This document shows positions 1 to 6,528 of a stretch of DNA of 64,000 bases, in pieces; positions within the stretch are counted from its first letter, which is position 1; each line of letters starts with the position of its first letter. Under the pieces are notes generated by a model. It saw only the letters and a program-made list of their open reading frames with translations. It searched no databases and was not told the DNA's origin. The DNA is from Euphrasia confusa (Eukaryota > Streptophyta > Magnoliopsida > Lamiales > Orobanchaceae). The stretch covers positions 21,505,316 through 21,569,315 of the forward strand of contig OX940964.1 of assembly GCA_954870475.1 (NCBI GenBank), in the 5' to 3' direction. The translations under genes were made by a program, and so were the position numbers.

Positions 1-2
1 GC

Positions 3-338
3 CTGGTCCGTCCCAAGGAACCGCTGGTCAGGCTTCCCGCGCCGGCACAAGGAGAAAAGGTGGAGATCGAGCCCGAGGTGGGAGAATCTACTTCCGTCGT
101 TGTTGCGGCGGGTGGCTCTCCGAGGCCCGAGGATGGGCTATCTCCCCGTCAGGTGGTTGTCTTAGAGGACGTCGTTGCCGGTTTCCCTGAGCAGAGCATT
201 GATGCTTTCTATGAGGGCTTCGAAGTTGACCAGACCGTGCAGCCTGCTGAAGAAGGTGTTGAAACCGACGCCGATGCCCTGATGGAGGAAACCCCTGACG
301 CTAACCCGGAGTTGGCGGCGAAGTCCCCGAGGTCGTAG
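3..338 (+). CDS. C-terminal part of an antisense ORF of the Tat element
   Basis: An open frame enters from the window edge at base 3 and ends at 336-338, giving about 111 visible residues; the first Met seen (60) need not be the true start. The product is acidic and rich in Glu, Pro, Ala and Val, without a recognised domain or transmembrane segment. It lies on the strand opposite the gypsy pol and downstream of integrase. Some Tat elements (for example maize Grande) are known to carry an extra antisense gene between pol and the 3' LTR, so I infer an additional ORF of that kind. It could instead be a fragment of an unrelated gene or a chance frame. Confidence 0.45.
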   Translation: MVRPKEPLVRLPAPAQGEKVEIEPEVGESTSVVVAAGGSPRPEDGLSPRQVVVLEDVVAGFPEQSIDAFYEGFEVDQTVQPAEEGVETDADALMEETPDANPELAAKSPRS

Positions 339-1178
339 GTTGAGGTGGTTTTTGGAGTTCGTCCCTGCTTGTTTCATGAATTCCGATTTTCTACTTTTGT
401 TTTATTCTGATATGGGCCTTGGCCTGAAAACAATTTCTTGTTTGATTTGGTTTTTTGTTGGGGCAATAGCCCGGATATTTCTGTGACTTTGTTTGTGGGG
501 GTGAACCTTGGTTTTTTAGTCATGTTTTGCTTTTTCATGACTAATATATTTTTTGCGTGATGCGTATGGTGCCATAGGGCTTCCCTTCAGTCCTGGATAT
601 GCAGGGGTTTTAACTCGGTTTCTTCGAGCCACGGGCCCCGGGGTTTAGGTTGTCCCGGGTACCGGGGCCCTGTTTGTAGTGTTCATATTGAATTTTCGCT
701 TGCTGGTGCGATTTTTATTCTTTCCGGAGTCCGGTTCTGGCCAAAGATTTTGGTTCTTTTAGTACTTGTACCTCCTCGACCCGGGGCTCAGTAGAGTCCT
801 TGTGGGTTTGGGGATTGATGGTTTAAAGTGGGGTTTTTGTGGCTTTCAATAGCTTTTATTTTTTTCCCCTCGTGCTCGCAACTTGGGACATGGTAAATGA
901 CTTTCTTACTCTGGAGTCGCCTAAGTTGGAGACTGAATGGGTTCGTGGCCTTTTGGGCTTTTGCGGATGAGTCCACAAATTATTCTTGTATCGTCCCCGC
1001 AGCCCGTGTCCCGGGATTGTGTTATTTCAATCTCCGCTCTCCGGGTCTTAAGTAGGTTAGGCCTTTTTCTAGACTAAACGACAATACGCAAATCATAGGG
1101 AATTGTTTCAAATTCTCCGATACTCGTGGGTGCTCGTTTTATTTTTGCTATCTTAGAGCATATACATATAGTCTTCAT
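339..1178 (-). other. Non-coding spacer between integrase end and antisense ORF
   Basis: No supported gene on either strand; short frames here are isolated and low in quality. The DNA is rich in T-runs on the plus strand. It corresponds to the region between the integrase stop and the additional ORF of the Tat element. No primer, polypurine tract or LTR end was recognised in it. Confidence 0.6.
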
Positions 1179-1772
1179 TCATCGGCTTCGGTAGAACTTT
1201 TTTAGGTGCAATGCGTTCCATCGGTATTGGTCTGGTGTTCCGTCCATCAACTCTAGTGCGTACGCCCCGTTCTCCAGGCAAGTTGTTACTCGGAAGGGTC
1301 CTTCCCATGTCGGCCTGAGGGCCCCGGGGTGGGTTCCTAGTAATTTTTTAACACCAACTCCCCGGGGCTGAATTCTCGGGTCCTCACCTTTGTATTGTAT
1401 AGCTTGGCAATTCGTTGTTTGTTCATCGCGTTGAGGGAGTCAGAACTCAACCTCCGCTCCTCAAGGAGGTCCAACTCGAGACGCAGTACCGCCTCATTCT
1501 CCGGGGTGACGTCCTGGGCGGTACGGTGCGAGCGGACTACCACCTCGGCCGGGATCACGGCCTCCGTACCAAACGCGAGAGCGTATGGTGTTTCTCCGGT
1601 TGCGTTCTTCACCGTGGTGCGATATGACCACAGCACCTCTGGTAGCTCCTCGGCCCACCTTCCTTTTCGCAACTCTAGTTTCGCCTTGATGGTGTGCTTC
1701 AGGATTTTATTCACCGCCTCGACTTGCCCATTGGACTGCGGGTGGTACGGGGTCGAAAACGCCCTCCTTATA
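1179..1772 (-). pseudogene. Tat integrase, C-terminal half
   Basis: Begins at the A1 insertion with the last part of the catalytic core: PYHPQSNGQVEAVNK includes the third acidic residue (Glu) of the D,D35E triad. The frame then runs through the usual WAEELPEVLWSYRTT stretch and GETPYALAFGTEAV. A one-base loss in an A-run (T-run 1344-1349 on the plus strand) shifts the frame; in the neighbouring frame the C-terminal domain continues with WEGPFRV and GAYALELMDG and ends WNALHLKKFY, stop at 1179-1181. This tail is typical of Tat integrases. Its other half is at 10594-10956. Broken by the shift and by A1. Confidence 0.85.
1768..1772 (+). repeat. Target site duplication of A1, left copy
   Basis: TTATA directly before the LTR start; the same five bases follow the right LTR at 10589-10593. 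A perfect 5-bp duplication is the expected integrase signature of a copia insertion. Confidence 0.95.
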
Positions 1773-2619
1773 TGTTGGAGTTGTGTACTTAATGTCTAGA
1801 TTTAAGTAACGGTAAACTCCCGATCATAGCATTTAATCTATTAAATAAACAATTGTTTGCTTTTAATTATTATTAATTAAATATATGCAAATCATAGTCC
1901 TGGATTTTATACGTTGTAGTCAGTATGGTGTGTCGGGCCCCACACAGAAGATCATACTATCGGTTACTCGTATTTAATCAAACAGTGGCTCACGACCTAG
2001 ATGGACCCGGACCAATCCATCGGTATAGTCGTTGTGTGAGAGAGAAAATAATTTGTCTTAATTATTTTATCACACTTGTACACTTGGTGTATTGAGCGGA
2101 TCGTTGAGATTCATCGATTAGGATTGCCGGCGATAATCGATTCGAGTCTCAGTGTATTATATTCTTAATCCTTGATATTGTTGCGGGTGTGTATATCTAA
2201 TATAAGTGACTTTGATTTACCAAAGGAATTAACCGATTTAATTATTGGGTTAATTACCGGTTAAGTTGGGTCACTATATTTTATATATGGCATGCCGTGA
2301 ATGATTGACAGGACAGTGTATCCCGGAAGGGTTGATAATATCCCCGAGATGAGTTCATAAGGAATTATTGTGTAAACCTCATGAGTGGATTCGTTCCGCA
2401 CAATAATTAAGGTTGAATGGTACTAGTCTCGGATTCAAGAGATGAATAAATTAATTAGCAATAAATTAATTTTATTCATGGATATTTAAATCTTAAATAC
2501 ACGGAATAAATAATACTACCGGAGAAATATTATTTGATATAATATGGTTTAATATTGGGAGTGCAATTAATTTATATAGTGGAAAATAAATTAATTAATA
2601 TTAATGGGAGATTAATAGA

Positions 2620-2701
2620 TTTGGGCTTGGGCTCAATTTAATCATTAATATTGGAAGCCCAATATTCCACCTCCTTTAGATCCCCTACGTAGCCTATAAA
2701 A
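2620..2701 (+). promoter_or_regulatory. Core promoter of A1 LTR: site II motifs and TATA box
   Basis: TGGGCTTGGGCT lies about 65 bases before TATAAAA (2695-2701), followed by AAGCCCAAT. TGGGCY site II elements are known plant promoter motifs bound by TCP factors. The block CCTACGTAGCCTATAAAAGC is nearly invariant in every A-family LTR (TATA at 9845, 25004, 32090, 43448, 60977 on plus; 12873-12879, 33396-33402 and 40583-40589 on minus). Family B has its own TATA at 51546-51551. Confidence 0.75.
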
Positions 2702-2796
2702 GCACTACATGGTCTTCACTTTCTTCATAACAATAAGACAAGATTATCATACTTGATATTCTAGAGAGTTGAAGAGGATCCATAAGCTTGGAGGAT

Positions 2797-2812
2797 CGTC
2801 GCCCACCCGACG
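2797..2812 (+). promoter_or_regulatory. Conserved 5' UTR hairpin (loop CCCACC)
   Basis: CGTCG-CCCACC-CGACG, roughly 75 nt downstream of the expected transcript start. The same hairpin is present in every A and B LTR seen here: 9947, 25109, 32195, 43545, 61082, 51749, 58895 on plus; 12764, 33283, 40470, 45845, 45931 and 14800 on minus. The stem changes in a paired manner between families (CGTTG/CAACG in B1, CGATG/CATCG in the 14261 LTR) while the loop stays close to CCCACA. Function unknown; an RNA role in packaging, dimerisation or translation is inferred. Confidence 0.7.
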
Positions 2813-2887
2813 TTCAAGCTAGTGCAAGGAATACGTGGGAAGATTCAAAGGTCTTCAACTTAGATTCGTTTCTCCGCACAACGAATC

Positions 2888-2898
2888 AAAAGGTAAAA
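2888..2898 (+). promoter_or_regulatory. Putative 5' splice site inside the LTR
   Basis: AAAAG|GTAAAAT with GT at 2893-2894. An AG|GTA donor sits at the same place in all A and B LTRs: 10043, 25207 (GAG|GTAAAT), 43638, 61174 (AAG|GTATAA), 51822 (AAG|GTATGA) on plus, and AAG|GTAnnA in the minus-strand LTRs near 12673, 14717, 33213 and 40393. A pyrimidine-rich stretch and TATAG precede gag in each element. Splicing is predicted, not shown. Confidence 0.55.
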
Positions 2899-2972
2899 TC
2901 ACATACTCTCTTCTATGAATTTATGTGGATTAATTGTGATGCATACATGAACGGACGATCCGGGAAAACGAC

Positions 2973-3320
2973 GAACTTCGGGGACGGGGATTCGAGATCC
3001 CCGGCGAAGTTCGAAGGAGCCCTCGGCTGGGAGCCGAGGGGGTGCGGTCGAGCCCTAGGGCTTCGACCGCGACGGCACACGCGAGGAACCCCGGCTGGGA
3101 GCCGGGGTGGGCGATCGACCGCGGTGGTCGATCGCCGGGCAGCCGCGGCTGGAGCCGCGGCGGGTTCGCCGCTGGGCGAACCGCCCTCCTCGGGCGATGG
3201 CGGTGAGTCGCCGGACTCACCGCCCGGGGCTGCCGGAGCAGCCCCAGCGATCGCCTTGTGCGCGATCGCGAGCCCCACGGTGGGGCTCGGCTAGGGTTTA
3301 GCCGCGGGTTCATCCCGCGG
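2973..3320 (+). repeat. GC-rich array of about 14 abutting hairpins
   Basis: Nearly every base lies in a short perfect inverted repeat. Stems: 2973-2980/3005-3012; 3020-3028/3032-3040; 3044-3070; 3089-3096/3100-3107; 3111-3120/3126-3135; 3142-3150/3153-3161; 3163-3170/3175-3182; 3182-3186/3192-3196; 3199-3209/3214-3224; 3226-3233/3238-3245; 3247-3254/3262-3269; 3270-3277/3281-3288; 3288-3293/3299-3304; 3302-3308/3314-3320. Arms are 5-11 bp, loops mostly 2-7 nt. The hairpins differ in sequence, so this is not an ordinary tandem repeat. The 3' LTR copy is 10123-10470. Open frames on both strands here are a by-product of high GC. Confidence 0.85.
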
Positions 3321-3440
3321 CGATGCTCTTGTCGAACCCGGTTCTTCGTGGTGTTCGTGATCGGTTTCCGGCGAGAGGTTTTCGGTCGGGTTATTATTTT
3401 CCGCAAATTTTAATGGCCCGGGATACCGAATTCCAACAAC

Positions 3441-3452
3441 TGGTATCAGAGC
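3441..3452 (+). other. A1 primer binding site
   Basis: TGGTATCAGAGC, two bases after the LTR end; complementary to the 3' end of plant initiator Met-tRNA, the usual minus-strand primer for copia elements. Matching sites follow or precede each other LTR (25865, 44230, 52248, 61713 on plus; 14247-14258, 39859-39870, 42073-42084 on minus). Confidence 0.95.
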
Positions 3453-4854
3453 GTTTGGTTTCGTGTTCATGTATGTGTTCAATTGTGTTCTACCTTGCAG
3501 GGATTCCGACTATCATGGTTTAATTAATTGTTAATTATTAGTTTAATTAATTGCTATTTAATTTACCATGATTGTTCGTTTATTAAACTCTCGGACATGT
3601 CGAGATTCGTTTTGTGTGGATGAATGCTTGTAATAGTAAAAATTCGGGGGTTGACCGAATTTAGGATTTATTATTACGTTCTATGTTTTCCGGAAAATGT
3701 ATAGGGTCGATTTCATGTATAGAATCGATACCGGAATTGTAAATTTATTTCTTGTAATTTTTTTACGTTGGATCGATGCCGAGACGACCGCCGGAGAACT
3801 CGTGTGACGAAGAAGACGAAGAGGACGAAGGACCGAAGGGGTCGATCACCCCATGATCGACCCCATGATCGATCAAAGGGGAGAGGCGCGTCGCCCCCTT
3901 CGGCCGTGGGCTGTCGCCGGCGACGGTGGCGGCTGGCCGGCTGGAGCGGCGGCGGCGGGTGCTCCCTCCCGGTGGTCGATCGGTGGTGGTGGTGGTGGTA
4001 CGGGGATCCCCAACCCGTGCTACTCCTACCAAGATACTACTTACCTAATTGATTCAAGTTTTCCTATTTTGAGTATTCCTAAGTATGGGAACTCTCATGG
4101 AGATAGGAAAAGAATTAATTAATATTATTTATTTCCTTATTCTATTATGGAAGTCTTCTAGAATATTTCAAGTTCTACTTGGAATAGGAATCTAGAGATT
4201 TAATAGAATTAGATAGGAGAATAATTAATTGAAATTAATTTTATTCCTTATTCTATTATGGAAGTCTTCTAGAGTATTCCGAGTTCTACTTGGAATAGGA
4301 TCCTAGAGATTTAATAGAATTGGAAAGGAATAAGAGTTAATTTAGGATTGATTTATTTCCTAATTGATTATTCCTATTTTATGGGAATTTTCATAGAAAT
4401 GGAAATTAATTAATCTTGGAAAGTAGAAGAGTCCTAATTTATTTTATTTCCTTATTCTATTATAGATTTCTTCTAGAATATTCCAAGTTTGACTTGGATA
4501 GATTATTCTAAAGATTTAATAGAATTAGAAAGGAAAAATAAATAAATAGAAATATTAATAATATTTAATTTTATTTTTGATTTATTCGATTGACTTAATT
4601 TTCGAGTTAAGTATCTTTTGGATTTATTAAAAATAAATAGACTTAAATATTGGGATTAATATTCTCGTCACATGGAGCATTCAAGAACGAAGACTGAAGA
4701 CTAGAAGACGCATACGGAGATGGAATAAAGCCATGATAGTCGGAAAATAATTTTTCTAGCTTATTTTGACTATGTGATATGTGCTTTATTACTTGTATGC
4801 ATGCTTATGTGTTTAATTATGCATTAGATAGCGTATCCCTTTGTTATAAAAAGC

Positions 4855-4883
4855 TAAGTGGGAGCGGGGATGGAAACATTCCC
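4855..4883 (+). promoter_or_regulatory. Internal PPT-like tract plus GAAA-loop hairpin
   Basis: TAAGTGGGAG matches the core of the real polypurine tract before the 3' LTR (AAGTGGGAGAT). It is followed by a 7-bp stem capped by GAAA (4866-4872/4877-4883, one G.U pair). Homologous sites: 27298-27325, 47298-47326, 52948-52976, 62946-62974 on plus; 23063-23090 and 38712-38749 on minus. In B1 the stem is GGGATTG/CAATCCC instead of GGGTATG/CATACCC, so pairing is kept by compensation. Could be a second plus-strand start or an RNA signal. Confidence 0.6.
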
Positions 4884-5301
4884 ATGGTCTCCATTACTGT
4901 TCTCTTGGTGACTCTTATGGACTTTTGAAGTTCGTATAGATGTGTCATTGGAGGAGAATTCTTGTAATTCCTCTTACAAGAAAAATTGATTAAGTTTATC
5001 AAACAATGCCTAATTTGTCTTTCTGAAACTGACTTCAAGTCGACTCATTCTCACCCCGGGGAGTGGAATGGAGCCAAAGCCACTTGGTCATGTGGATGAC
5101 ACAAATTAGAGGCAGTCGTACCATTCTTTGATAGATGGATCGATTGTCTGCTCGGCTCCCTCATTTATGAGAGATAGGGTTGTTCGCATGGTGAATCACT
5201 GGTTAGAAACTTCGAGTTTCACTTATGATTCTCCGCGTCTTGATTTACAAAATCGAATGCTTCAAGTAATTGGGAGTCAATTATAAAAATCTTTTGGTGT
5301 A

Positions 5302-5598
5302 GTAAACGTCCACACGAACGTGGCTTGCTATGCTGAATGGGAATTTTTGGAAATAGTTGATGTAGACAGTTATAGGGAATTGTGAAGGATTGTGAGTTAT
5401 CGTAAACGTCCACACTAACGTGGCTTGCGGTGACATAGCAATTCCAAATGATTCACCTTAGTACTGAGTAATGGTTTACACTTAGGTACGCTTTATAGTA
5501 TTCTTCCCAACGAAGTAACGCTATAATGATGTACGACCGAAGCAAATCTAATTGCTAAATCATTTGGGTGGGTAAACGTCCACACAAACGTGGCTTGC
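5302..5598 (+). repeat. Three spaced leader hairpin repeats of A1
   Basis: Copies at 5302-5328, 5402-5428 and 5572-5598. Each reads GTAA-ACGT-CCAC, a 5-6 nt loop, GTGG-C-TTGC. CCAC pairs with GTGG and GTAA with TTGC. All seven leaders in the window have exactly three copies with similar spacing (about 95-105, then 155-175): A2 22353, 22523, 22618 and A3 37999, 38169, 38267 (minus); A4 27744, 27839, 28009; A5 47747, 47842, 48013; B1 53427, 53527, 53700; A6 63394, 63489, 63660 (plus). Confidence 0.85.
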
Positions 5599-5715
5599 CT
5601 TACCTGATGGGATTTTAGATGTGATTAGTGATTTAATGATATTATTTGAGGGAGATAATATCGGATATTAAATTAATTGTTTGTTTAAATGTGCTTATAG
5701 GTTTAGAGAATAGCT

Positions 5716-6528
5716 ATGAACCCACTTTCTATGATACTCAAGGAGCATAAGCTCACTGGCCCCAACTATATTGATTGGAAGAGAAATTTAGACATTGTCC
5801 TAACTTCGGAAGAGTACAAGTATGTACTCCATGAAGTGTGCCCTGCCGAGCCCACGGCTGCCTCAACTGATGAGGAAAAGTTGGCATATCGGAAGTGGAA
5901 AAAGGCTGATGAAATGGCTAGGTGTTATATTTTGGCTTCCATGTCAAATGTACTCCAAACCCAACATGAGCCAATGGACACTGCCTATGATATGATGACT
6001 AACCTCAAGGATATGTTTGGGGAGCAAGATCGTGCGGCAAGGCAAGAAGCCATGAGAGTCCTCATGTCGACTACTCAATCTGAAGGAACGCCCGTTGGGG
6101 AGCACGTTCTTAAGATGATGAGTTTGTTGAATGAACTTGAGATCCTAGGAGCTTCTATTGATGGAGAGACGCAAGTCGACATCATACTCCAGTCTCTGGC
6201 CCCTAGTTTTGAGCAGTTTCGTATGAGCTATAATATGGGTAAACTATCTTATACTCTTGCGCAACTCCTGACTGAACTAAAGGCGGCAGAGGGGATCTAC
6301 AAGAAGGGCAAGTCTCAAGCGCTTGTAGCTACCAAGTCCAAAGGCTTTAAGCCTGGTGGAGGTAGGGGCAAGAAAAGGAAGCAAACCTGGAAACCCAGTG
6401 GTGTCAAGAGGACTGTACCACGAGTGGGGGCTGCAAAGCCAAAGGGTAAGTGCTTCCGATGCAACAAGATGGGACACTGGAAGTCTGAATGTCCTCTCAA
6501 AGGGGTTCCAGAAAACCCGGCGACTTAG
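5716..6528 (+). CDS. gag: Gag (capsid-nucleocapsid), gag-only product
   Basis: 270 residues, open from ATG to TAG. The N-terminal half has the copia capsid signature: LTGPNYIDWKRNLDIVL near residue 13, then the helical UBN2-type region with EMARCYILASMSNVLQ. A basic linker (about 195-225) leads to one zinc knuckle, CFRCNKMGHWKSEC, near residues 243-256. The protein stops some ten residues after the knuckle because the following DNA has lost the protease region. Gag forms the virus-like particle and binds the genomic RNA. The frame has been kept while pol downstream is destroyed. Start chosen because the same ATG is used in A2, A6 and B1 and follows the acceptor-like site. Confidence 0.9.
   Translation: MNPLSMILKEHKLTGPNYIDWKRNLDIVLTSEEYKYVLHEVCPAEPTAASTDEEKLAYRKWKKADEMARCYILASMSNVLQTQHEPMDTAYDMMTNLKDMFGEQDRAARQEAMRVLMSTTQSEGTPVGEHVLKMMSLLNELEILGASIDGETQVDIILQSLAPSFEQFRMSYNMGKLSYTLAQLLTELKAAEGIYKKGKSQALVATKSKGFKPGGGRGKKRKQTWKPSGVKRTVPRVGAAKPKGKCFRCNKMGHWKSECPLKGVPENPAT

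Larger units (their letters stand above)
1773..3438 (+). repeat. A1 5' LTR (1666 bp)
   Basis: Starts TGTTGGAG and ends TTCCAACA (6-bp terminal inverted repeat). The first 900 bases are AT-rich U3 with an AAAATAATT...AATTATTTT foldback near 2050-2090, TGGGCT repeats near 2623-2640, and a TATA box at 2695-2701. Downstream lie a conserved 5' UTR hairpin (2797-2812), a splice-donor-like AAG|GTAAAA (GT at 2893), and a strongly GC-rich array of hairpins (2973-3320). Almost identical to 8923-10588. Transcription probably starts about 25-35 bases after the TATA box, making the second half R/U5. Confidence 0.95.
3453..5715 (+). other. A1 structured untranslated leader
   Basis: No protein gene supported. 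In order: a GC-rich stretch with GATCGATC palindromes (about 3770-4015); an AT-rich stretch with three imperfect 70-bp foldbacks (4140-4208, 4251-4319, 4455-4524); a polypurine-tract-like TAAGTGGGAG (4855-4864) followed by a GAAA-loop hairpin (4866-4883); an invariant CCCCGGGG palindrome (5054-5061); three copies of a 27-nt hairpin (5302, 5402, 5572); and a TTATAG acceptor-like site ending at 5700, sixteen bases before the gag ATG. The same order of landmarks recurs in A2 to A6, and from the polypurine-like tract onward in B1. Confidence 0.8.

Noticed and set aside
788..976. 62-codon minus-strand frame in the gypsy spacer
   Set aside because: Isolated, no domain, and located in non-coding DNA after the integrase stop.
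2788..3406. Long open frames on both strands over the A1 LTR (and copies at 10063-10556)
   Set aside because: They lie on the GC-rich hairpin array, overlap each other in several frames and give Pro/Arg/Ala-rich text without a domain. High GC removes stop codons; not genes.
3441..3452. tRNA-like TGGTATCAGAGC
   Set aside because: It is the complement of a tRNA 3' end (primer site), with no cloverleaf around it.
3763..4122. Frames over the GC-rich leader part (also 26200-26448, 39337-39647, 41411-41834, 44548-44814, 62002-62333)
   Set aside because: Composition artefacts between primer site and AT-rich foldbacks; reading not conserved between elements.
5302..5598. Possible CRISPR-like repeat array
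   Set aside because: Only three copies, uneven spacers shared between elements, eukaryotic retrotransposon leader. Best seen as RNA hairpins.
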